This document shows positions 1 through 8,637 of a DNA stretch of 64,000 nt, piece by piece. Made by a program: the position numbers and the translations under genes. Each line of letters begins with the position of its first letter. Within the stretch, counting starts at the first letter, position 1. The notes under the pieces are model-generated. The model had not been told where the DNA came from. It saw only the letters and a program-made list of their open reading frames with translations, and made no database searches. Source of the stretch: Alteromonadaceae bacterium Bs31 (GTDB taxonomy: Bacteria > Pseudomonadota > Gammaproteobacteria > Pseudomonadales > Cellvibrionaceae); contig FXAI01000001.1 in NCBI GenBank assembly GCA_900177435.1, positions 619,256-683,255 on the forward strand, written 5' to 3'.

Positions 1-1353
1 TAAAATTAAAACGATAATCGGGCCAACGGTCATAATCAAGATGATGGATTCCATTGTTTCCGCGCTCTGTACTTTTTCGCCTTGTACCAGCCCGCCCATT
101 TCCAGCGCGGCGCCTACAAAAAATACTGCGCTGGCCTGGGCGGCTTTTCGAATAAAGGTCATTACACCGGCGAAACTGCCCTCGCGTCGTTGGCCTGTGA
201 CGATCTGGTCCACATCCGCCATGTAGTTGTAGGTATTCCAAGGTATGTAATTGAGAATTCCTCGGCCTATTCCCGCGAAGATAAGCGCGATGATCAGCCA
301 CGCTAATTGAACACTTCGGCTTTCTGGTGCGAGAAGATAAAAAGAGGCTAAACCAATAATGCCAATAATGTAGGCGACGACGGCATAGCGGTAAGTATGG
401 GCGGGGAAAAATTTTGGTAGAAACGCAACCGCCGCAAAGACAGCGGCAACGGCAAGGGTTTGCACGGTAAATATACCGGCGGCCATATAAGAGGTAAGGG
501 ACAGCGATTCGCTTGAGGAGTAGGCGAACAGGCTACCCAATGCAAAAGCCGCAAAGTAGGTGAATGCCGCGTTGAATATGTCCTGGCTGATATATCCGCC
601 CAGGTACATGCCCAAATGTAGACGAAACGCGCGGATCTTTAAGGTAAAACCCAGGCCTTTATAAAGGTTGGCAAATACGCTGCCAATTGAGGGCTTTTTG
701 GTTTTAGTTTGCGCCAGCTCCACCTCTTCATTTTTTCGCTCCCAGGTAAAGAAGTAGACAATGGTCACAACAACCATAAACGCAAGCGAAAAAATACCGC
801 CCATAATCAGGAAAGTATCAGGGGAATCCTTACCGCCCAGCGCTGAAACAATCCAGGCGGGTAGTATGGTGGCGGCAATGGCAGACAGGTGGCCCACTAA
901 AATGCGGGAGCCTGCAAACATTCCTTTTTTTCGGAAGTCATGTGTCATTTCCGCTGCGAGAGTTTCGTAGGGGATTAGCACCGAGGCGTATACCATTTCA
1001 AAGAAAACATAGGTGCACAGGTAATACAAAAAATGTTGGCCGCTCACCCACATAAAGCCAAAACTGGGTAGCAGAGGAATAGCGAACAGCAAAAATACGT
1101 GACGGCGACCAAAGCGGCGGCCGAGTCGTGTGGAGCTGGCGTTATCCGAGAGGTAGCCAATAAGTGGGCTGGCAACGGCGTCTATAATGCGGGCAGTTGC
1201 GAAAATAATACCGGCCTGCAGCGGGCCAAGGCCACAATAGGTGGTGTAGAAGAAGAGCACCCAGGTGCTGATAACCGCCATAGAGCCGGCACCAAGGACA
1301 TCTCCCAAGCCGTATGCGGCATAATTAACAAAGCCAATTTTTCGTTCTTGCAT
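1..1353 (-). CDS. GPH-family sugar:cation symporter (MFS), 3' end outside window
   Basis: The first 451 residues are visible, reading off the left edge with no stop, so the gene is partial only because of the window. The protein is strongly hydrophobic with repeated membrane segments. It carries a cytoplasmic loop of the type LGRRFGRRH after the second helix, as in glycoside-pentoside-hexuronide symporters. The start chosen is the ATG giving MQERKIGFVNYAAYG, about 55 bp downstream of the GH105 stop, so the two genes are probably one operon. The expected role is uptake of unsaturated galacturonyl-rhamnose or hexuronide products across the inner membrane. The substrate is inferred from context only. 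Confidence 0.85.
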   Translation of the reverse strand, partial: MQERKIGFVNYAAYGLGDVLGAGSMAVISTWVLFFYTTYCGLGPLQAGIIFATARIIDAVASPLIGYLSDNASSTRLGRRFGRRHVFLLFAIPLLPSFGFMWVSGQHFLYYLCTYVFFEMVYASVLIPYETLAAEMTHDFRKKGMFAGSRILVGHLSAIAATILPAWIVSALGGKDSPDTFLIMGGIFSLAFMVVVTIVYFFTWERKNEEVELAQTKTKKPSIGSVFANLYKGLGFTLKIRAFRLHLGMYLGGYISQDIFNAAFTYFAAFALGSLFAYSSSESLSLTSYMAAGIFTVQTLAVAAVFAAVAFLPKFFPAHTYRYAVVAYIIGIIGLASFYLLAPESRSVQLAWLIIALIFAGIGRGILNYIPWNTYNYMADVDQIVTGQRREGSFAGVMTFIRKAAQASAVFFVGAALEMGGLVQGEKVQSAETMESIILIMTVGPIIVLIL

Positions 1354-1407
1354 GCTGGGTCTCTCATTATTGTAATTTTTGTTTTAATCTAACTGCCAAA
1401 GAAGCAA

Positions 1408-2514
1408 TTAAATATATCGATTCATAAACTCTACGCAGGCCAGTATCGCCATAGACTGACCATAAGGCATGGAGGTGAGAGGGATGTCGCGGTAGCCCTG
1501 CAGGTCGTCGAATACTGGCGTACCAAACGATACTTGCTGTAATTCACCTGTATCGTCGATATTGTCCAGAACCGCTTTCATCGCTTTTATCGCAATGTGC
1601 TCATACTTATCGCTAAGGTAGCGTTTGCGCGTAGCTTTCAAAATGCCGTAGGCAAAGCCTGCAGTAGCAGAGGCCTCCAGGTATGAGTCTGAGTCGTCGA
1701 GCAGGGTGTGCCACAGGCCGTTCTCGTGCTGATAATCTGCCAGTGCTTTTACCTGTGCTTCCAGGGTTTCCTGCAGGAACATGCGCAGCCCGTCATCGGC
1801 TGGCAAATTTAATAACTCAATAAATTCAGGAATGGCAATTGTTACCCAGCAATTGCCACGCGCCCACAGGGCGTCGGCAAAATTGTGGCGGCCGTCAAAG
1901 GTCCAGCCGTGAAACCACAAGCCCGTTTTACGGTCTGCCAGGTATTTGATGTGCAGCATAAATTGCCGTTTGGCTTCTTCTACATAGTGTGGACGATCCA
2001 ACAGTAAGCCGATTTTGGCCAAAGGGAGAACGCTCATCATCAGTGTGTCGTCCCACATCTGCTGGTAGTTCTCTGAATTGAATACAATGTGCTGAAAGCC
2101 GTTTTCTTCGGTGCGGGGCAGGCCTTGCATTACCCATTCTGCCCACGTGTCCAGATAGGGAAGGTAGCTGCGTTTACCGGTTCGTTCCTGCATGTAAGCC
2201 AGCGTTAAAAAGGGCGACACGGTGTTGATATTTTTAGTGGGCGTGCCATCGGTGAAACGGTTCTTGAACCAGTCTTCAATAATCACGCGTGAGTTATCGT
2301 CGCCGGTAATGTCCCAGTGTTTCATCAAGCCGTAAAGACCGATACCGTGGGTCCACTCCCAATCGTTCCAGCCCTTGGTGTCGATCACTCGGCCGTCTTC
2401 CAGTTTTAAAAGAAACTCACCCGTTTCGTCGGTAATGTTTACCAGGTTATTAATCAGTTTTTCGATGTTGGTTTGTAAGGTACTTAAGGGAATGTCATGG
2501 GCAAGTAGTGGCAT
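1408..2514 (-). CDS. GH105 unsaturated rhamnogalacturonyl hydrolase (YteR/RhiN-like)
   Basis: The product has 368 residues and no signal peptide, so it is probably cytoplasmic. It has the alpha/alpha-barrel signatures of GH105: WDDTLMM near residues 154-160, where D156 aligns with the general acid Asp of YteR, and ADALWARGNCW near 213-223. Family members remove the 4,5-unsaturated galacturonic acid from the non-reducing end of oligosaccharides made by pectate or rhamnogalacturonan lyases. That fits the PL11 lyase encoded nearby. The adjoining symporter gene would supply the substrate. Family assignment is from motifs and length; unsaturated rhamnogalacturonyl rather than another unsaturated uronyl substrate is inferred from the PL11 gene. 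Confidence 0.88.
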   Translation of the reverse strand: MPLLAHDIPLSTLQTNIEKLINNLVNITDETGEFLLKLEDGRVIDTKGWNDWEWTHGIGLYGLMKHWDITGDDNSRVIIEDWFKNRFTDGTPTKNINTVSPFLTLAYMQERTGKRSYLPYLDTWAEWVMQGLPRTEENGFQHIVFNSENYQQMWDDTLMMSVLPLAKIGLLLDRPHYVEEAKRQFMLHIKYLADRKTGLWFHGWTFDGRHNFADALWARGNCWVTIAIPEFIELLNLPADDGLRMFLQETLEAQVKALADYQHENGLWHTLLDDSDSYLEASATAGFAYGILKATRKRYLSDKYEHIAIKAMKAVLDNIDDTGELQQVSFGTPVFDDLQGYRDIPLTSMPYGQSMAILACVEFMNRYI

Positions 2515-2842
2515 AAGACGGCTTCCTGTTATTACTTTGTTTTGTTGTTCAATCTGGCGATCACTTTTAGCTTAATCACCTTATGTCTCTGTCTATAGAT
2601 AGTAATACACAAGAGTTTCAAAATCACGCCATAAATGAGCAAAAAATTGCATTTTATATGAGCGGGATCATAGCTCGAACAGGCCTTATAATGACATTTG
2701 CTTTCGGTATTGTTGGTAAGTATCTGATTTGTTGAGGAAATACGCTTCTTTGTGAGCGCCGGAGTGACATCTTTGTTGTGATTGAAAGTGATTAGATATG
2801 ATTGATTCTTGTTTTGTTTCCTTTTTTACATAAAGTTAGAGG
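2515..2842. other. Intergenic region upstream of GH105
   Basis: This stretch separates the GH105 start from the terminator of the upstream LamG gene and presumably holds the promoter of the GH105-symporter operon. It is AT-rich. I see no gene, RNA or convincing operator in it. Confidence 0.5.
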
Positions 2843-2870
2843 TAAAAAAAAGCCGGGCATTGCCCGGCAA
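2843..2870 (-). terminator. Rho-independent terminator of the LamG/CBM35 gene
   Basis: A GC-rich hairpin (GCCGGGC-AT-GCCCGGC) is followed on the minus strand by a run of eight T. It lies just past the LamG/CBM35 stop codon. Confidence 0.85.
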
Positions 2871-2893
2871 GTCAGGTACTAATTGTCTAGGGG

Positions 2894-4834
2894 TTATTCA
2901 GCACACTCGACGCCCACGGGTGCAATATCACTCTCCAGCGCTTCAAACTTCAAGTAGTCGACGTTGGCAAGGCCTTGGTCAGTTTGGGAAGTCAGTGTTA
3001 GTGCTATTTCGCCAGCTTTCAGGTTAACAACGTGTTTGACTTCTTCGTAAGTTGTCCAGTTATTCACTTCTTCTCCTGTGAGAGGGAGGTCGACTGGATC
3101 AATCAGGACTTCGCCGTTGGCGGTCATAATACCGTAGCGATTTGTTTCCGAACCGCTGGCATAACCTACATACAAGTTGTAACTGCCTGCTGATTCGATG
3201 TAGATGCGCCAGCGCATAGCGGTGCCGACGGCGTTATCCGTATTCAAATAACCTGTGCCGCTAAAGCCTTGGTTAACATTCTCGACCACACCATCCAAAC
3301 CACAGAAGCCGTCTGTTTCTTCTTCCAGTATGTAGGTGCCAGCAGGAATGAACTCGCCAGCTGTGGTTGCAGATGCCTCTGGTAAGGCAAGCGAGGTGGT
3401 GATTTCGCTAGTGTTTGTATCGGTGACGCTCACCCAGTAGTAGTAGGTGGTGCCATCAGCCAGAGGGGACTCATTGTCATCCTTTTCATCGGTATAGGTG
3501 TCGGCGGTAAGGCCGGTAGCGATAAGCTGTGCATTACTGACGTTGTTATCGAAGCCACGGAGAACGTCGTAGCTGGCAACTGCCAGGTTTTCGCTATACA
3601 GACTTAAAACGATGTCTTCGTCGTCGTTAAGAATGGCGGTAACGGCGGAGTAGGGCTCATCGCCGGGCACGCGCACAAAGCTGGTGAGCCCGGACTGATA
3701 GAGGCGCCCCTCACTGTTCAAGGTTTCAAAAGCGTAGCGATAGCTATCGCCAGCGGGTACAGCCTCATCCACAAATGAGGTGGTACTGCCGGGCAGCTCG
3801 CTATCTGAAATTAGAACAAGCTCACCTTTTTCCTCTTCATTTTCTGGCTCAAAGGCTTCGCGATATACGGAAAAGGATTCCGAAGGGAAACGATCGATAC
3901 TCCAGTTCACACTCATATCTGGCGCTGTGTAGCTGGCCGCTATCGTGGAGCTTGGGCCTTCATTTACGGCCTCACTGCTAAGCACGGTGATATTGCCGTG
4001 ATAAAGCGCGTAGTTGTAGATGCGCAACTTATCGATTTTTCCTGCGAACGGCGTGTCTTCTTCTGAATCGGATACGCCTACGGCGATGGTGTTGTAGCTG
4101 CCGCTAAACAGGTCGTTAAAGTTGTCTTCCTCGATAATAAAGCCGTCCTCAAAGGTCAGCTTGGTTTTGGTCACTGTGCCGCTTTCGTAGACCTTAAGGC
4201 CGTTCAGGTAAATATTGGGAGCGCCATCTTCAACGGTGAATACAAGGTGAGACCATTCATTGGCAGGTATATCCAAATCACTGCTGCTGTATGTGACCGT
4301 CTCGTCTCCATTGGTACCATGGCCTGTCATGGGGCCGGAGACCGTCAGCCCATCACTGTTAAACAACAAGCTGCCCTTCTCCGACTTGGCGAAAAACAGG
4401 GTACCGTCGTTGCCCAGGTTTGGTTTTACCCACATGGATACACTGTAACTGGGGCCCAAAAGGAGGTTTCCGGGCAGCAGAAGCCCGGAGATTTCATCGA
4501 AGATTGCGGATGAAGATAGCGCATGTATGCCATCTTGCGTGTCGAAGGCAATATTTCCCAGGGCTGTTTCGTTGGTGGTATGGCCAACCGTTTCTGCGTT
4601 GGGGAAGCCGCCTGAGGTGTCGGTTAGCGAATTCTCGAAGTCGTAAAATGCAATCTGGCCCCACAACTCTTCAGTGGACTCAGATTGGTATTGAGGGGGA
4701 GCTGTTGGTGTTGTCGTATCAAATGTTTCGGAGCTCCCTCCGCCACAGCCAGATAATGCGATGGCCGCTGCCAGAGGCAATAGAGTGAAAGCGGCTGATC
4801 TCAAGGAGTACGGCGCTTTTGTGTCGTTTTTCAT
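2894..4834 (-). CDS. LamG + fibronectin-like + CBM35 lipoprotein
   Basis: I start at the ATG giving MKNDTKAPYS (646 aa); a TTG five codons earlier is possible. A lipoprotein signal with lipobox LSGC is followed by a Gly/Ser linker. Next come a LamG/concanavalin-like sandwich (about residues 60-240), two beta-sandwich modules with the pattern YR/LR ... TSFVDE ... YYYWV (about 290-470), and a C-terminal CBM35/CBM6-like domain ending YLKFEAL. No catalytic domain is recognisable, so it is probably a surface glycan-binding protein feeding the adjacent TonB-dependent receptor. The two middle modules resemble those repeated in the PL11 lyase on the other strand. Confidence 0.8.
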   Translation of the reverse strand: MKNDTKAPYSLRSAAFTLLPLAAAIALSGCGGGSSETFDTTTPTAPPQYQSESTEELWGQIAFYDFENSLTDTSGGFPNAETVGHTTNETALGNIAFDTQDGIHALSSSAIFDEISGLLLPGNLLLGPSYSVSMWVKPNLGNDGTLFFAKSEKGSLLFNSDGLTVSGPMTGHGTNGDETVTYSSSDLDIPANEWSHLVFTVEDGAPNIYLNGLKVYESGTVTKTKLTFEDGFIIEEDNFNDLFSGSYNTIAVGVSDSEEDTPFAGKIDKLRIYNYALYHGNITVLSSEAVNEGPSSTIAASYTAPDMSVNWSIDRFPSESFSVYREAFEPENEEEKGELVLISDSELPGSTTSFVDEAVPAGDSYRYAFETLNSEGRLYQSGLTSFVRVPGDEPYSAVTAILNDDEDIVLSLYSENLAVASYDVLRGFDNNVSNAQLIATGLTADTYTDEKDDNESPLADGTTYYYWVSVTDTNTSEITTSLALPEASATTAGEFIPAGTYILEEETDGFCGLDGVVENVNQGFSGTGYLNTDNAVGTAMRWRIYIESAGSYNLYVGYASGSETNRYGIMTANGEVLIDPVDLPLTGEEVNNWTTYEEVKHVVNLKAGEIALTLTSQTDQGLANVDYLKFEALESDIAPVGVECAE

Positions 4835-4881
4835 TTGCTGTTCCGCCAATTTATTCGTTAATTATTAATTTGCTCGTTAAA

Positions 4882-4904
4882 GCCCCCCACCCTTGGTGGG
4901 GGGC
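4882..4904 (-). terminator. Strong hairpin after the TonB-dependent receptor gene
   Basis: A 10-bp perfect stem of C and G (GCCCCCCACC / GGTGGGGGGC) with a 3-nt loop begins five bases past the receptor stop codon. On the minus strand it is followed by TTTAA only, so it may be a weak terminator or a stability/attenuation hairpin between receptor and LamG gene. Confidence 0.6.
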
Positions 4905-4909
4905 GCTGC

Positions 4910-7900
4910 TTAGTATTTAAATGAACCCCCGATGGCAAAGGTTCGGCCAGACCACTGCAAGTCTGACAGCCGCGAACTACCCGTGGACTCAAGGTAAACC
5001 TCGTCGGTAAGGTTGCGCGCATCGGCAAAGATAGCGAAGCCACTGTCGCCGAATGTGTAAGTGATTTTGCTGTCGAGGTGGCCTGATTCGTCGACATAAA
5101 CTGGTGCGTCAGAATCGTCGGCTGTCTCTTTCAAGTAGCGGTCTCGGTAGCTGTATGCCAGGCGAATGGCGAGGTTTTCGTCCTCGTAGAAAGCACCGAT
5201 GTTAAAGCTGTTTTTAGATTGTTCCAGCCAGGGTAGGTCGCTACCATCCAAGCCGCTCTTGTGAGGTACGTCGGAGGCATCCATCACCGTGTAGTTAAAT
5301 TCTCCGCCCATGTTGTTAAAGGGCGCCGGCAGAAAATCGAAAACAGTTCTTGCCTGGAACTCCACACCGCTGGTTGTAACCCCGGTGATATTGGTTTTTT
5401 GCTTTACGTCGTAAACTATTCCAGCGTTTTCACCGCCGGCGAAAAGCTCTTTATCGTCAAAGGTTTGTTCTGGGCCGAGGTAGCTGGTGAGTTCTTTAAC
5501 GAAGTAGGCCACGGAAACCAAAGAGTCATCGTTGGGGTACCAGCTAAAGGCCAGTTCGTACTGATTGGCGCGGTAGGGCTCCAGGTCCGGATTGCCTGCG
5601 GTGCAGGTATTTGCTCTCATCTCTTGCTGTGAGCGCTCGGTTGCCCAGATGGTGCAATTGGCGTCTATGTTCAGCTCTTCAATGGTGGGGCGGGCCATCA
5701 CCTCGGACCAGTGCGCGTAAATGTTGTAGCTGTCCAAAATGTCCAGGTTGAGGTTAATGCTTGGAAGAACGTCTGAGTATTTACCCTGAGATTCGTCCCG
5801 TCCGTCATAGACTGGCACATCTACCGCTGACAGAGGGCTGCCAAATTCATCGGTTGCTACAATGGGCCTGCCATCGTCATCCAGAATCAGGTTGCCATCG
5901 TCGTCGGTTTCGAACTGATCAACCTTGGCTGTAATTTTTACATCACCAACGGATGAAGTTTCTGTTTCTGCATACCTGACACCAAGGTTGCCGGAAAGGC
6001 GGGTGTCGCTGTTAAAGTAGTGTTCAAAATCAGCCTGTAGATAAACGGATGCGACCGTTTCTTCGACTTCGAGCGCGCCGGGTCTTGGTGGTAGCTGATT
6101 GCGGTCGACAGTGGTGCCGTCAATGGCCGTCAAACGGTCGATCAAAATGCCGGTATCCGCTGCTTGCCAGGTGCCAACAGTTTTTACGCCAAGGTCGAAG
6201 CCGTTGAAAAGCTCTGGAGTTTGGAACGTTGCACCGTTTACGACCTCATATTGATCTTCTACTGTCCATTCTTCGAATACAGGCCTGCCGTCGTTATCTA
6301 AAACGGGGTCGCCGTTAGCGTCGAGTAAGGCGTATTCGGTACCCACATCCCTTATGATATTGACTTCAGAATTAAGATCTTCCATGTATTGCCGCGCCCA
6401 ACGTGCACCGGTGTGCAAGCGCGTTACGAAAAAATCATCAAAATTGTAGCTAACATCAAATTTTACAGAGCTTTCCTCTTGCTCCTGGTTCACAGGTGCG
6501 TATTTATAGCGGGCACGGCCATTGTAACTGGCGGGGTCGTTCACGCTAATAAGCTGAAAGTCTCCGGGGTTTGGTGATTTCGGGTTTTGATAACGGTAGC
6601 CCGACCCCAGGTCAAATTCTGGAGCGCCGCGCTCATCCAATGTTACACGAACGCCTGCTACACCTTTTTGGGTAATGCGTGTATCTCGAGAGTCGATATC
6701 CTGATAACTGGAAGAGTGTGCTGCAATACCTGATATGTCCCATGCTTCCCTACTGAAGTCGAAGCCAATCTTGGCAAGTTCACTGCGCTGTACCCAGTCG
6801 AAATTCAAGGTACGGTTCATCAATTCCGCATCGGCTGTGGTGAACGCGCGAACGTTGTGTTCGTTGTCTACTACCACAGAGTTTGGATCCATGCGCAGCG
6901 CGCTGCCGGACTCCAAATGTAAGTTCAGGTCCAGTGCTTCACGGTCTTTTTCGTTGTAGGTGTAGTCCACAAAGGTTGAGAGGTAATCGTTAACTTCCCA
7001 CCCTAGGGCGAAGTTCGAGCTAATACGGCTGTCTTCGCGAGACCAGATGCCATAGCGAGGTGTTTTGGGTGTGAAGTCCCACCACTGGCGTTCGCATTCC
7101 CGAAGATCTTCTGCATTGTTGCTGCCGTTAACCCCGTAGGCGGCGACACAATCTTCCGCGCTGTTTGCATCGGCGTAATTCGGGTCTACCACTGATTTTT
7201 CTGGCGAATTATCGTAGTCGGCCCAGCGATCCCAGTAAGTATTGCGCAGTGCATGAATCATTGTGGTCTTGTTCGAGTAGGTCACGTTGGCCATAACGCC
7301 AAGACTATCGGTAATTTTGTAAACGCCGGTGACATTCGCTTTAGGGCTGGACGTTTCGGAGAGGTCGTTATATTCGCTTTCCAGTGCTGCTGAGAAAAAG
7401 TGGTCGTCGAAGTCGTTAGCTCGGCGCATTTCTATTTGAATCGTGCCGCCGATACCGCCTTCGGTAATACGTGCTTCTGACCCTTTCACAACCTTCAGTA
7501 CTTTAACCAGCTCTGAGGCCAACAGTGAAAAATCGACAGTTCGGCTGCTGTCGCTGCCAAGCGCGGTGACGCCATCCACTTCAGTGCGCACCAAGCCTTG
7601 TTCCACGCCTCGGATATTCACCCCTCGGCCCTCGCCAAAGTCGCGGGTCATTTGTACGCCAGGAATACGCTGCAAGGCTTCGGCGATGTTTTTGTCGGGG
7701 AATTGGCTCACGTCTTCTGCGATGATCGCATCAACCATGGTGCCAGCTTCTCTTCTTAGATCTATCGCACCGCGTTGACTGGCTCGGATGCCGGTAACAA
7801 AAACCTCTTCCACAATAGCCTCTTCTGGCACATCGGGATCTGGCGTTCCCGCACTAGTCTCTGTTTGTGCGAGGGCATTGCCTGTCATCAGGCTGAGAGA

Positions 7901-7999
7901 AATTCCAGAGAGCAGGCAGGCAATATGCTTCGCCAGCGGCTTTTTACTAAAAAGGCGTTCGGGTGATTGGTGAAGTAAGGCTTCGGTGGTGCTTATCAT
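4910..7999 (-). CDS. TonB-dependent receptor of the pectin locus
   Basis: The start is the ATG giving MISTTEALLHQ, preceded by GGGAG eight bases upstream, rather than an earlier ATG 14 codons away. The signal peptide ends near ALAQ. A plug domain follows (FPDKNIAEALQRIPGVQ ... RGVNIRGVEQ ... GGIGGTIQI) and then a long 22-strand-type barrel ending in FAIGGSFKY. The 1029-residue length and the plug style match the large carbohydrate-associated receptors of Caulobacter/Xanthomonas type (TIGR01782-like). It probably imports pectin or rhamnogalacturonan oligosaccharides across the outer membrane, working with the LamG lipoprotein and the PL11 lyase. Confidence 0.92.
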   Translation of the reverse strand: MISTTEALLHQSPERLFSKKPLAKHIACLLSGISLSLMTGNALAQTETSAGTPDPDVPEEAIVEEVFVTGIRASQRGAIDLRREAGTMVDAIIAEDVSQFPDKNIAEALQRIPGVQMTRDFGEGRGVNIRGVEQGLVRTEVDGVTALGSDSSRTVDFSLLASELVKVLKVVKGSEARITEGGIGGTIQIEMRRANDFDDHFFSAALESEYNDLSETSSPKANVTGVYKITDSLGVMANVTYSNKTTMIHALRNTYWDRWADYDNSPEKSVVDPNYADANSAEDCVAAYGVNGSNNAEDLRECERQWWDFTPKTPRYGIWSREDSRISSNFALGWEVNDYLSTFVDYTYNEKDREALDLNLHLESGSALRMDPNSVVVDNEHNVRAFTTADAELMNRTLNFDWVQRSELAKIGFDFSREAWDISGIAAHSSSYQDIDSRDTRITQKGVAGVRVTLDERGAPEFDLGSGYRYQNPKSPNPGDFQLISVNDPASYNGRARYKYAPVNQEQEESSVKFDVSYNFDDFFVTRLHTGARWARQYMEDLNSEVNIIRDVGTEYALLDANGDPVLDNDGRPVFEEWTVEDQYEVVNGATFQTPELFNGFDLGVKTVGTWQAADTGILIDRLTAIDGTTVDRNQLPPRPGALEVEETVASVYLQADFEHYFNSDTRLSGNLGVRYAETETSSVGDVKITAKVDQFETDDDGNLILDDDGRPIVATDEFGSPLSAVDVPVYDGRDESQGKYSDVLPSINLNLDILDSYNIYAHWSEVMARPTIEELNIDANCTIWATERSQQEMRANTCTAGNPDLEPYRANQYELAFSWYPNDDSLVSVAYFVKELTSYLGPEQTFDDKELFAGGENAGIVYDVKQKTNITGVTTSGVEFQARTVFDFLPAPFNNMGGEFNYTVMDASDVPHKSGLDGSDLPWLEQSKNSFNIGAFYEDENLAIRLAYSYRDRYLKETADDSDAPVYVDESGHLDSKITYTFGDSGFAIFADARNLTDEVYLESTGSSRLSDLQWSGRTFAIGGSFKY

Positions 8000-8637
8000 T
8001 ATTATCTCCCAATTGAGGTAAGCGATATTCTGTAATGACACCGATAATAAGCAGAACTAAAAGTCGGGTCAATGCATAACAGGTCATATTCGATCAATTG
8101 CAGTCAGTTTTGTCTAGGTTTTTGTTGCTCTATGCATGCATGTGTAACAAAAAGCAACGAATGGTGTACCAAACGAAACGGGTATAGAGGGCGGACTGGG
8201 TAGAATTGACTCAAATAAGCACCATTAACTGTAAATTATCCCATGCCAAGGCGTGAAACTGTGTTGCCTGGTTGGTTTTACATATATTTTTATTTTTTCT
8301 TAAGGTACTGAATTATAAGGAAAATGTATAGAATTTCCTTGGTGTTTAGTCGAAGTGTCTCGTAGACTGTCACCTAAAGTTGTAAATATTTTTTTTCTTG
8401 CTGTCCATGGACCGGGTTTGCAAACCAAACAATTTTTTGAATTCGACAGCAACTGTTGAAATGATTTCAAATGAGCTGTTATGATGGAATCTGATGGAAT
8501 ATGATTCTGTTCCAGATACGATAACAATAGATTGAAACTTAAAAATCGGCGGAAGCATCCTAGTGAATTCTAGGTTCGAATCGAAATGCTTGGCGATGGA
8601 GCTATCGCCTTTCGCCTCTCTTTGTGGAGATTTTCTA
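8000..8637. other. Divergent promoter region between receptor and PL11 lyase
   Basis: This 638-bp region separates two divergently transcribed genes. It is AT-rich and holds no convincing ORF. Two palindromes on the PL11 side are listed separately as candidate operators. Confidence 0.6.
8415..8470. promoter_or_regulatory. Candidate operators: two palindromes upstream of PL11
   Basis: GGTTTGCAAACC at 8415-8426 is a perfect 12-bp palindrome. TTGAAATGATTTCAA at 8456-8470 is a perfect 15-bp palindrome with one central base. The second resembles the KdgR/IclR-style arrangement used by pectin regulons, and the first resembles LacI-type operators. Both lie 170-220 bp upstream of the PL11 start. No matching regulator gene is in the window, so their use is unproven. 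Confidence 0.3.
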
